64,000 nucleotides of DNA, taken from NCBI GenBank assembly GCA_014529385.2, contig CM043942.1, forward strand, positions 54,686,647-54,750,646. The letters are read 5' to 3'. Below the pieces are notes generated by a model. That model was not told where the DNA came from and did not search any database. It was given only the letters and a program-made list of their open reading frames with translations. Origin of the DNA: Adiantum capillus-veneris (taxonomy: Eukaryota > Streptophyta > Polypodiopsida > Polypodiales > Pteridaceae). This document shows positions 21,410 through 31,612 of the stretch, one piece after another. The position numbers were made by a program, and so were the translations under genes. How positions within the stretch are numbered: position 1 is the first letter of the stretch; the number at the start of each line of letters is the position of its first letter.

Positions 21410-22145
21410 TGTTAGGAAATAAGATGTAGCTAAATAGATAATTGAGTAGATTACTTAATGGAGAGAGACAGATTTACATACACGAGATTATAGAGTAGAG
21501 AGAGAGAGAGAGAGAGTACACACGATATACGTGGTTCACCCAATGTGGGCTACGTCCACGAAAAAGCAGCCACTCAATGGCTTTAGTACTTCAAAACAAG
21601 AAGTAGTTTACAAAGAGATTATACCCTTTTGGAGCTCCCGCATTGCTTCACTCTCACCACCTCACACCCATCTTGTTGCATCAACTTCACACTATGAAAT
21701 GTGTGTAGAAATGGCCTCCTTTTATAGGCCAAAAGGGTTGCCCTCTCTTATGAGAGGCAGCCATGTGTAGCCGCCCTTGTGTGAATAAGTCCAAATTCGA
21801 CCCTCCAATCTGCCTATGTGTGGCCGCCCTTGTGTAGACAAATCCGCTTTTGAATTCGGCCACCGGCCATTGAATTCGGCCACCGGTCACCGGCCATTGA
21901 CTTCTTCTTACCACCGGCCACCCACCGGCCAACGGCCAACTGACTGCTTTCCGGTCGCCGTCCGGCCATAATATTCCGGCCCCTGATTTTTGGCCGTGAA
22001 AATTTTGGTTTCCGGCGAGTGATTTTTATTTCCGGTGAGTGATTTTCCTTCACGCACGATGGATTCTCCTCATAATGGGGGCCTTACAAATGTGCGCTTT
22101 TACCAGAGAAAATTACAAGGGGTAAATCTGGCTCCATACTTAACA
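21410..22145 (-). mobile_element. Solo LTR (736 bp) inside Element B
   Basis: TGTTAGGAAATAAG at the left and CATACTTAACA at the right form TG...CA ends with short inverted TGTTA/TAACA. Both sides carry CTTTT (21405-21409 and 22146-22150), a 5-bp target duplication, and removing the insert restores the Element A-like 3' leader sequence. A TATA-like element (TATAAAAGG on the minus strand, about 21714-21728) and the ACGTGGTTCACCCAATG block near 21530 are typical of copia LTRs and suggest minus orientation. No internal region remains, implying LTR-LTR recombination. Confidence 0.87.
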
Positions 22146-22399
22146 CTTTTTACCCTATGACATCATTCCAAGATGGATGACTAATCCATTTGGTGCTTGG
22201 GAGACATAGCTTCTGCAGCCATGTATGCTCTTTAGTCCATATCATAATGCAAAGTAGAATGAAAAGTTCTACTTGGTGTTTGAGAGACGTCGTCAACCAA
22301 ACATGATTCTAAGCATGCATACTACTTATATTTGTGCACAATAAAAAGAGAACTACTCTTATAAGACAAAAATATTGGTCATTAAAAAGAAATTTGTAC

Positions 22400-23893
22400 A
22401 TTTGCTTACTCTAATGTAGCATTGTAAGCATTGATAAGGTTCATACTATCCTTAAGTTGTACTCCTTACATCCATTTTAGCATCTTCAAAAGGATAGTTT
22501 TGAACTTAATAAGATACCGACGGATAATCTTACCATGTCACAGTACCTTATCTTCATGTCGAAGGACAGCTTCGGGTTGTAGCACCTCTTCTTGATCTTC
22601 TACTTTGGGAGGGTCTTCAATAATTGGTTCACTTGGTGGCTCTCCTTTGTAGGGCTTAAGTAGACTCACATGAAAAGCATTGTGTATGAGCCAATGGTTG
22701 GGCAATTTAAGTTGGTAAGCCATCTCGTTGATTGGCTTCAAAATTTGAAAAGGGCCATAGAATCTTTTTTCTAGTTTAGCATAATACTTTTGATGGCCCG
22801 TAGGATTTTTGCCCTTCGTTTGCCTTAATCGAGCCTTGGGGAACTTGAGTAAGACCCAATCGTTTTCTTTGAACGTTAATGCCCTTCTGTGCTTATCGGC
22901 AACAACTTTTTGCCTTTGTTGAGAGATGGATATAGCCTCCTTAATCTTTTGAAAAGATTCTTGTAGGTCACGGCTATACTCATCAGCAGCGAAGATATTC
23001 CCATGTACCTTAAGTAGCAAGGGACTTTTAGATCTTCCCTCAATGATTTCAAAAGGTGCTTTTCCTATAGAAGTATGTACAGTATTATTGTATGCATACT
23101 TTACAAGAGGTAAATACCTTTCCCATTGTGAGCATTGATCTACTTCTGTAACATAAGTCTTTAGTAGATCAAGTATTGTAAGATTGTCTATCTCACTTTG
23201 GCCATCCGTTTGTGGGTGATAGGCCGAAGAGAAATTCAATCTTGTACCTAAAATTTCAAAGAGACCCTTCCAGAAATTACTAGTCATTCTATGATCTCTA
23301 TTTGACACGATGGATGTTGGCAATCCATGGTGTTTGAAAATCTGAGATATGAAGAGAGTAGCCATTTGGTGTGCCTTAATAGTCTTTTTGATAGGAATAA
23401 AGTGTGCTTGCTTGCTAAACCTGTCAAGTATTGTCCATATCTCCGTATTCCCATGGATAGACTTGGGTAATCCAAAGATAAAATCCATGGATATACTCTC
23501 CCATGGTGAATTAGGGATTGTCAATGGTGGCTGGAGTAATCTAGGTTGCTTCCCTCTATCATACTTAGTCTTTTGGCATACTACACATTTGGAAACATAC
23601 TCTTGTATGTCCACTTTCATGGTAGGCCAATAGAAGTATGTCTCTACTCCTCGGAGAGTAGGTTGAATACGTCTATGCCCCGCATAGGGAGGATCATGGG
23701 ATTCAAACATGACTTTCTCACGAAGGGAATGGGTAATACATAGCCTATTGCCATGGAGAAGATAACCATCCTGCAAGGTGAATGGTTCCTCTTTCTTCCC
23801 CAAAGCAAGGGCTGACATTACGTCTTTAAAGTCAGGGTCAGTAGCATACTGATCTATCATAGAAGATAGATCATTGTGAGTAGCTATTGACAC
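22400..23893 (-). pseudogene. Element B integrase with decayed chromodomain tail
   Basis: The minus strand encodes 451 residues (22538-23893): a linker, the HHCC zinc-binding region (CVVCQKTKYDRG), and the DDE core with MDFIFGLPKS, IVSNRDHRM and HPQTDGQSEI. The second catalytic Asp is changed to Asn in SNRD, so the enzyme should be inactive. GPY/F (FYGPFQILKPINEMAYQL) is uninterrupted here and gives the reference for the foldback insertion in Element A. The frame stops at 22538; the chromodomain-like tail (22400-22537) continues only with frame breaks. Confidence 0.92.
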
Positions 23894-25350
23894 TGCATTA
23901 ACCTTTGGTCATCGTGAAAGTGCATCAGCCACTTGATTGTGCTTACCAGCAATGTGAGCAATATGAAAATTAAATTGCAAAAGAAAATTTGCCCACCTCA
24001 TTTGTTTGTCGGAAAGCTTGGTCTGCATCATGAAGTACTTGAGACTTTGATGGTTGGTTCGTAGAATAAATGGAGTCCCCAATAGATAGTGCTTCCACGT
24101 GTCTAGGGCATGAATAACAGCTAAAAGCTCTTTCTCATAGATGTGTAGGACACGTTCATTTGTGTTGAGCCTTCGGCTCTCATATGCTATGGTGTTCCCT
24201 TCTTGAAGCAAGACTGCTCCAAGGCAATCACCACAAGAATCACATTGGACCATAAATGGTTTTGAGAGATCCGGAAGCATGAGGATTGGTTGGGAGGTAA
24301 GCTTCTCTTTGAGCTTGTCAAAAGCATTTTGCTCCTTAGCAGTCTATGAATACTTAATGTTCTTTTTTGTTAAGCAATGGTCCTGCTATTTGAGATAATT
24401 TTGCTATGAAGCGTCTATAGTATGCACACATACTTATAAAGCTTCTTAGGTTATGTAGATTCCTTGGATTATGCCATGCTTTTATTACCTCTAACTTTGA
24501 TAGATCCATTCGGATACCATCTTGAGAGATAATATGACCTAAGTATTGAATCTTTTGGAGGAAAAATTATCTTTTCTTTTGGATGAGAAGAAGATTATTC
24601 TTCCTTAGCGCTTGACAAATCATTGTTATGTTCCTCCAAAGACTTGGAGTAGATGATAATATCATCGAAGAACACTCCAGTGAATTTACAGTAAGGTCTA
24701 AAGATCTTCTCCATTAGATGATTGAACGTGGCTGGTGCGTTGGTCAAGCCAAAAGGCATGACTAGATATTCATAAAGACCGGACGTTGTACGAAACGCGG
24801 TCTTTAGGATATCTTCATCCACTATCCTTATTTGATGATAGCCACTTTTAAGGTCAATCCTACTAAAGTAGGTAGAGCCTTGTAGCTTATCAAACAGATC
24901 TTCTACCCAAGGCCTGGGGAATCTATTTTTGATAGTCATATGGTTTAGTGCACGATAGTCCACACACATACGGTATGTTCCATCTTTCTTTTGCACTAAA
25001 AGAACGGGAGAACAAAAGGGAGAGGAGCTAGGACTCACCATACCTTTGTCTACCAATTATTGTACTTGCCTCATGATCTCCTCCTATTGAGCTTGAGAAG
25101 CTCAATGGGATGGTCATCATCCCCTCGTTTTGAAGGTAAGTCCATAGGGATATCATCATTGAACACATCTTGGAATCCTTTTAGAAAATTAGACAAGTCT
25201 AACTCTTCTTGATTCCTACCATCTACTTTTGATAAACATTAGAACCTTTTTGAGACTCTTTGACAAAAATCATGTACGCAGAAATTGAGCTCTTCATTGA
25301 TTTGTCAAAAACAGGAAGATTTACAAGTGGAATAGTGAGACCGGGCTCAT
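23894..25350 (-). pseudogene. Element B reverse transcriptase and RNase H, fragmented
   Basis: RNase H is open at 23909-24280 (VQCDSCGDCLGAVLLQEG, YEKELLAVIHAL, TNHQSLKYF). The connection at 24281-24595 is decayed. RT is open at 24595-25056 ([53 protein letters not shown]). The upstream linker to protease (25057-25350) has frame breaks. Domain order and spacing match Element A. The breaks make a working Pol impossible. Confidence 0.92.
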
Positions 25351-25970
25351 TAGCATCTATATACATATTCTTGTCCCTGTAAAGTGAAGTAAATTCTCCT
25401 TTCAGGAAACTTTATGTTGGCAGCCATGCGGTCGAACCATGGTGCCCCTAGGATAGCATCCTCATGTTGGAGAGGAGAGATGAAGAAGTCTTCTTTGTCG
25501 ACATAGCTTTGAACATGAAGCCTCAACTTCCCAATCAAGGGGGTAATGGAGGCTTTCTGTCCCTTGAAAGCTGCATGAGTCATTACAGTATCTCCCATCT
25601 CGAAAGCTTGAATGCCCAACTTGGTGGCCAACTCCGTTGATATGAAGTTGTGAGTAGAGCCAGGGTCAAACAAGATGAAGGCATCATGCTCTCTTATTCT
25701 TCCACATGCATAGGAGAGAGCTGCTCCTTTGCAATGAACATCCTCTTTTGGAGCTTCGATGGCGGAAGCTCTAGGAGTCCCATCGCGAGCATTTTTTTTG
25801 GGGCAAGAACGGTAGGTATGTCCTCCCCTCTTGTATTCCCTAGGAGAATAGCCATAGCTTTCATCAAAAGAGGAGGAAGGTGAAGAAGAAGGAGAAGAGG
25901 GTGACCTCTTCCTTGTCCTTTTCTTCCTTGGTTTCCTCTCTTCCCGTTCAGAGTGGCAAGGAGACGGCAC
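25350..25970 (-). pseudogene. Element B protease plus gag with an in-frame internal deletion
   Basis: One open minus-strand frame of 206 residues starts in the Ser/Arg-rich Gag segment (RKKRTRKRSPSSPSS), passes EYKRGGH and jumps directly to TYRSCPKKN, the second half of the zinc knuckle. It then continues into protease (ILFDPGSTHNFIS, ILGAPWFDRMAAN). Compared with Element A (9400-10201) about 801 bp, 267 codons, is missing, covering the whole capsid domain and the first knuckle cysteines. A copied hexamer GGACAT lies at both ends in Element A and once here (25818-25823). Confidence 0.92.
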
Positions 25971-26393
25971 GGACTATGGTTTGAAGATTTCCTCTTGGGA
26001 GGTGTTGGCAATCGCCTAGACCGCCGTCTTCTTGGAGCCAAATCTTCATATGAACTTAGGGATTCAGTGCTTTCTCGTTCCTTGGATTCGTCCTCTTGAA
26101 TGGGAGAGAGTCTTCTTTTGGGAGTCTCTTCAAGAGACCTCCTAAGCTCTCTCTCCTATTTGAAGAGGAAGGGTTATCCCATAAGCACGAAGTTGTTGAG
26201 TAACTTCGGCTTGCAAGGTAGGGTTACCCATGGCTTGCTGCAACCTAGTAATAAGGTAGTTAACAAACATGGGGGCACCATCATTAGCACCTTCACGTGC
26301 AAAATCAAAGCTATCAATGTTCATTCTACTCTCTTGATTATGGTCGGCCATGTTAATTAAACTTATATGTTTGTTTAATGTACTTTTTGGCAA
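25971..26393 (-). pseudogene. Element B gag N-terminal region
   Basis: Minus-strand frame 26142-26393 encodes NMADHNQESRMNIDSFDFAR and the following residues, matching the N-terminus of the Element A polyprotein. A frameshift near 26150 separates it from the Arg-rich part (25971-26140). It begins with MPKSTL like Element A, supporting that start or the internal Met (MADHNQES) as initiator. Confidence 0.88.
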
Positions 26394-26756
26394 TTCAAAA
26401 CTTCAGTTGCTACTCCTCTTAGCCTTTGAAAATTTCGGCCCTAAGGTATCTATACCCACGGCTGGAATTTGGTTAATTATAGAGAGTAGTGAGGTGAGTC
26501 TAATATTGCAGCATTGCCGAGGGATAGCTCCTTTCAGACTTCTTATGGCTCAATAATGGTAAAGCCGTAGGCAAGTCTAAAGAGACTCCATTATTAAGAC
26601 CAAAGCTCCCGAGGTGTGCACCATACCCCACATAGTGGGCTGCAACAAAACCGTTACTAGATCCCAGTCCCACTTACCTTAATATAATTAACAAAACCAA
26701 CCATTTATAGGCTACTTAAGGACATCTCTTCTTAAGCAAGAAAAGAGAAACCAAAT

Positions 26757-26768
26757 GCTCTGATACCA
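26757..26768 (-). promoter_or_regulatory. Primer binding site of Element B (initiator tRNA-Met)
   Basis: GCTCTGATACCA on the plus strand is the inverse of TGGTATCAGAGC, one base from the LTR edge at 26770. Confidence 0.92.
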
Positions 26769-26769
26769 A

Positions 26770-28320
26770 TGTAATAGAAATGGCCTAATAACTTGTAGAG
26801 TAGCGGAATTAAGAGAAAGTGTTTGCTGAAATTACTATGAGAGCATAATGGGTGAACTTCATTAATGGTAGCAACATAAACATAATAATTAATTAACTAG
26901 ACATGAACAATACTTTTGCACGAGAGAGAATTAGAGAACATGACAACAATTGAGGACCGGATTTATGTGGAGCCGGTCCCCCCTCCCCAATAGGCATTTG
27001 TATTATAGATTCTCCCATTAAAGGAGACTTGGTACAATACAATCTTTGTGTTCTTTTTTACCTAAGTGATGCTATGAATATGGAAAGCTTCATGCACCAC
27101 TAGCATAGCATAATCTTTGAAGAAAGCATTAACTGGACCAAGCCTCAATCACAAGACCTCAAAAACCTTCGAAGGTGGAGAGAGCTAGCAGGGAGTGAGG
27201 ATAGGGAAGAGGAAGAAGAAGTAGTATACCAGAAAGAGCTATTCCCTTACTTATCATCACTCTTCTTTAGCATAGCATAATAGCTTAGTAATGATGAAGA
27301 TGAAGAAGATGGCAAGCTCAAGCTTTGAAGCATGTCTCTTGGTTGGATTTCACTCCATAGCCAAAGAGGTTAAGTGTAGGCTCACTCTTCTCAAGGAGGT
27401 TAGAGAAGGAGATGGAGCTCTTGCACTTTCCAACCACATAATGAGAGTGAATGTGAGAGTGTGTGGGTTAGTATACCTTGCAAGCTAGGCCCATGCTTCC
27501 TTGGTCAATCCCCTCTTTTAGCACTCCTAGGCATTTTATTGGACCTCCTCAAGCCTGGCCAATCACAGCCTTAGTGCATATCAAGCAACAAGGGTAGTCT
27601 TGGGACAAGTGTCCCCCTTTCCACTTTGAGAGAGAGGACTTGATAAATGCAAAAGAAATTAAATAAATGTGGTAATTTATCATTGGACCCCTTTTAAGCC
27701 TGGCCAATAGGATTCAAGCACCTCATGAAGGTAACATGGGTAGGGTCTTGACATGTGTCCTTGCTGCATCTCTAGGCTTGGGCTCACCTTGAGTGTGTGT
27801 TCTCTCTCTACCCCCTAGGAAAAGGGCTCGACCCCCCTCTTGTAGGGATATTTTTGACTTGATTTGATCAAGCACCTTAGTCACCAAGCATGACTAAGCA
27901 CTTGGACTAGGGGGTGTTCCCACAAGCATCTCAAGCAAGCATGTCCAAGCACCTTAGTCATGCAGCAGGTCAAGCACCTCAAGCACCTTAATCAAGCACC
28001 TCAAGCAAGACAAGCATCTCGAGCTTGGGCTGGATTCCCACCTCAAGCTCAACCCTAACTTAGGTCAAGAACTTTTAACACTAACCTTTGGAGGTCTTTA
28101 ATGAAGCTAACCCTAAGGTCTTCTAAGCTCCATTGGTAGCCTTGCTCTTTGACAGACCATCTCTCATTTGAGCCCCTTTACCATTGGCCCCTTGTTGAGA
28201 TAGATCTGTAAGCACATGTCTATATTCTACCTCTTGTTTCCATTTATCTCTCCCATATTAAATGATCAGCTCATTATGAGAAAGTCTTTTTGGAATAGGT
28301 AGATATTAGATTTTATGAAA
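26770..28320 (-). repeat. 5' LTR of Element B (about 1551 bp)
   Basis: Pairs with 19746-21308. It differs by many point changes and by indels: about 45 bp extra near 27500-27545 and fewer CAAGCACCTC repeats at 27860-28030. The outer end reads TTATGAAA where the other copy has TTATGACA, and the flank is TATGT where the other is AATGT, each one substitution from expectation. This divergence makes Element B older than Element A. Confidence 0.9.
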
Positions 28321-28461
28321 TATGTAAAGTACCACTTCATTCAGGATGTGCTTGAGGACAAGCATATGGAGCTTGTGAAGATGCACATAGATGATAACCC
28401 TGTAGATCTTCTCACCAAAGGTTTAGCTACTTATGGGCGTGAGCTAGATAGGCTACTCTAA
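28321..28461 (+). pseudogene. Ty1/copia RNase H, C-terminal part
   Basis: Starting in the target duplication, it encodes KYHFIQDVLEDKHMELVKMH, then DNPVDLLTKGLATYGRELDR and a stop at about 28459, the conserved end of the copia polyprotein. It is the continuation of 19531-19745. Confidence 0.92.
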
Positions 28462-28517
28462 CATGATTGTACATACATATATATTTTATACCCCATACTT
28501 AAAGGCACATTGGCCTT

Positions 28518-28605
28518 TAAGTGGGAGGTTGTTGGGGTGGTAAAACTTAATGTGCTAGCCCTAAGTAAGTTCTCAACTAGACGATAACACCGACCATTAC
28601 ATGCG
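28518..28605 (+). repeat. Copia polypurine tract and truncated 3' LTR
   Basis: TAAGTGGGAGGT (28518-28529) is a polypurine tract followed by TGTTGGGGTGG (28530), a typical copia LTR start. LTR-like sequence is lost within about 75 bp where LINE-type coding sequence begins. Confidence 0.6.
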
Positions 28606-28611
28606 TTTGCC

Positions 28612-29830
28612 CATGATAATGTATTGTTTGTCAACCTTGGCAAAACCAAGGTTATGGTATTCAATACCACACCGCAATGGGTTAGGAGATCAACACCCAC
28701 ATTTTCTTATGGCCAGGAGTCAGTGAAGTATACATATGCATACACTTACCTTGGGATAGCCTTTAGTGGTCCAGTGTTTTCATCGAGGAGAGCAGTTGAG
28801 ACGAGATTGACCAGAGCATATGCTACCCTAGGCAAATTAGAGAGGATGTGTTCGAAGGTTTCGTTCCAAGAACCTCAAACAAAGCTATGGCTCTTTGATA
28901 CTTTAGTGGCATTAGTTATACTTTATGGAGCCCAGATATGGGGACATTCAATGGACCACAATAGCAGATCTGGTAGCACTGATGGGTGGAGATGTATGGA
29001 GAGGCCTTTGGTTTCTATGATCTCTTGGATGATAAGAGTTAAGGCTTTAGTACCACATGAGATTATCAGAGCAGGGCTGGCTGCATCTTCACTTGTGGTC
29101 GAGGCACTCACCATATCAGTTTCTTTTTTGAACAATTTATGGGACCTCCCCAGACACATATATGCTCGTTTAGCTTTTGAGTCTTCCCGACAGCTAGCAT
29201 TGCAGGGGGATACTACTCATTGGTATGGAAAGATAACATCATGGTTTTAGTTGCACGGTTTCAATATGGATAGATTGCCTAGTATTCTTTGGATGGTGCA
29301 CCCTCTATGTCTATTACGGGCAGAAAGATTGCCAGACTCATTCGTCCATCAGGATGACCTATCTCAGCTCAATGCCAGGAGGACTTGGATTTAGCCGACA
29401 GAGAGTGGGCATGAAGATGGCTTTCTGTAGAGAGAATCTTCTCCATCTGACGGAGGACGGGTTTGTGACTAGACCTAGTTACATGGAAACACATTTATCT
29501 CGGGGGATACGGTGCGCTATTGGTCACCTACGCACCTCTTCACATCAACTTGAGGTCAAGACTCGCAGGTTTTAGGGGGATATCTACAGAGGATAGGATA
29601 TGACAGCTATGCCATTTGGAGCTTGAGACAGAGCTACATTACATATGTCACTGTCTTGTATATCATGAGATACAGGGGCGATTTCATTGACTTTGCTGCT
29701 TTGGAGATCAGGAGAGAGACAATCTCAAGGTAGATTACAAAATTCTTTAGACCACCTACTGGCAGACAGAGGGGCAGACCACACAACAGAGCCCAGAGGC
29801 TACTGAGCTAGGGAGATCCAGACGCCCACA
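28612..29830 (+). pseudogene. LINE ORF2 3' fragment (RT thumb to C-terminal Cys/His region)
   Basis: Open at 28624-29250 with VNLGKTKVMVFN, YTYLGIAFSGPVF, RLTRAYATLGKLERMC and LFDTLVALVILYGAQIWG, all typical of non-LTR reverse transcriptases downstream of the catalytic core. After a stop at 29248 it continues in broken frames, including AIGHLRTSSHQLEVKTRRF and a C-x2-C...H...C stretch (ICQLCHLELETELHYICHC, about 29590-29660). The 5' truncation is the usual outcome of LINE insertion. This family differs from the GC-rich LINE at 34940-41451. Confidence 0.85.
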
Positions 29831-30107
29831 ATTGGGGGTACTTCACAACATTGACAGAGATTATAGTAGATGATATGGATCACTTTAGCTTGATAGTAAA
29901 GGTACTTACCATGGCGGACATTGACAATATTCTATAGTGACCGATACAATACATCCTCGGACAACGCCCGATGCTGGACATCCTCAGATAATAGAGCCCA
30001 ATGCCGGATATCCTCGAACATTGATGTTCATACACTCGGATTGTACAACCCTAAACAGTTGTGAACCATGATAATAGCTATTTAGCTTTTATTTTTATTT
30101 ATTTCAT
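29831..30107. other. Non-coding, probably LINE 3' tail
   Basis: No gene. A short sequence (ATGCTGGACATCCTC / ATGCCGGATATCCTC) occurs twice at about 29970-30020. No poly-A was found to mark the LINE end. Confidence 0.4.
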
Positions 30108-30520
30108 TTTTATTTGGGAAAATTACCAAAATACCCCTCTAATTTGTGGAAATTCCTCAAAAACAAAAAATTTCTTCAAAAACAAAAAATTTGTAGCTTT
30201 TCATAAGAAGAGTGATTGTCTACCATACAACATGCTAAAACAAAAAATTGAGTTGGTTATGTAGGCTTTGGAGATGAATTTCTTCAATATTTTTAGACAT
30301 AATTACCTTTTTTTTGGGAGGTGATTTGCAAAAAATTACATGCGCTTATAAGCACTAAAAAACCGATCTCAATTGTCAAACAAGAATAAAGATTAAAAAA
30401 TCTTGAAGATCCAACGAAAATAGATACAAGGGTATTTTGGGAATTTTTGAAATTTGAGGGGTATATTGGGAATTTCCAAAAATTATAGGGGTATTTTGGT
30501 AATTTTCCCTTTTTATTTTG
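30108..30520. mobile_element. MITE-like element with about 45-bp terminal inverted repeats
   Basis: The left arm (about 30108-30155, containing AAAATTACCAAAATACCCCT) and the right arm (about 30466-30520, containing AGGGGTATTTTGGTAATTTT) are inverse copies with few mismatches. The interior is AT-rich and non-coding, and inner sequences (GGGTATTTTGGGAATTT at about 30430) partly repeat the right arm. Total about 410 bp. No clear target duplication was seen, so boundaries are approximate. Confidence 0.65.
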
Positions 30521-30599
30521 TACCGAGACAGTTTGGTCTCTCACTCTCATAGAGATAGAGCGTGTTTAAGGATTAGGGTTTGAGCCAGTTTTTCTGCAG

Positions 30600-31296
30600 G
30601 AGAATGGCTCGCGCAAGGTTATCCGCCGCCTGGGGGCCCTGCTGCATCCTTCAAGAGGCTTCTGCCACAAGCAGGAGCTCGGTGATCAATTGCATCCGCG
30701 ATCATCCAGTCAGCTGCTCGCGGCCTTGGAGCCGCATGTCACAAGTTCCGGGAAGGAACTTTTTCAAGGCCTCATGGACGTGTCCTGTTTAGAGAAGGAG
30801 GTCTGGAAACAGAAACAGAAGAAATTGAATATCAAAAGGAGGCCTGTAAACAGAAACAGAAAAAAATTGAGTATCAGAACAAGCTGATCGCATATGTGGA
30901 GGTAGACCTCCTTAGATCCAAGGGTTTGAACAATACACGTGTTGTTCGAGAGAATGCAGGAGGTCTTGCAACATATGCACGTGCTAAAGGAAACAAAGCT
31001 TCCATTTTGTGGGAAAAAATCCTCAAGTGGTCTCCGGACTTGGCTGCTTGCGTAGAGAAGCACACAATATTCCACCGCAAGATGTGCGGGAAGCAAGCAG
31101 CGCACTGTCATACTATATACAACATTCTTTGCAGCACGTTGCACGCAGGTAAAGAATTGGCTGAACTGCAGGCCGCAATATGGAGAATTTATTTTCATAG
31201 AGGGCCTATGTCGCGTGAACAGGTCCAAATATTTCTCTGTATTGGAAAAGCGGCGAAGTTTGACATTGAAGATGACCCGTCTACCAGGTACACCTG
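30600..31296 (+). pseudogene. Unrecognised gene fragment, low-copy by appearance
   Basis: A protein-like reading in one frame (30603-about 30820: GSRKVIRRLGALLHPSRGF, LAALEPHVTSSGKELFQGLM) passes into another frame (about 30815-31290: IEYQNKLIAYVEVDLLRSKG, ARAKGNKASILWEKILKW, HRKMCGKQAAHCHTIYNIL). The frame change falls inside a tandem duplication offset by 41 bp (30797 and 30838), encoding the repeated charged segment KQKQKKIEYQ, a likely coiled coil. The second frame ends near ACCAGGTACACC (about 31286), which could be a splice donor. No domain was recognised and no transposon hallmark is visible, so a host gene fragment is possible. Confidence 0.4.
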
Positions 31297-31370
31297 CTAC
31301 TCTTGTTGCTTTTATTTGTTTATTGTTTGAATGTTGCCTGTATTCATTTTATATATATTGATTGGACAGG

Positions 31371-31612
31371 CCGTGCTGAAGAGTTCACATGTGGGGTACT
31401 GTTTGTCTGGAGCTTCTGAGTTATTTATGGCCTACAACGTTGTTTTTTACCGCCCTGCTGAAGAGTTCAGATGTGGGGTGCTGTTTGTCTAGAGCTCTGA
31501 GTTATTTATGGCCTACAACGTTGTTTATCCGCCCTGCTGAAGAGTTCAGATGTGGGGTGCTGTTTGTCTGGAGCTTTGAGATATTTTTTGGCCTACAACA
31601 TTGTTTATCTGG
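31371..31612 (+). repeat. Three-copy tandem repeat, about 80 bp
   Basis: Units start at 31371, 31453 and 31532 (spacing 82 and 79 bp), each with CTGAAGAGTTCA, TGTTTGTCTGGAGC and GGCCTACAACGTTGTTT. A polypyrimidine-poor CAG precedes the first unit. It follows the unrecognised gene fragment and may lie in its untranslated region. Confidence 0.88.

Noticed and set aside
21687-22053. Gly/Arg-rich minus-strand frames in the solo LTR
   Set aside because: They come from a CCGGCCACC-type repetitive stretch of the LTR.
23349-23743. Plus-strand frames at 23349-23633 and 23546-23743
   Set aside because: Antisense shadows of the Element B integrase.
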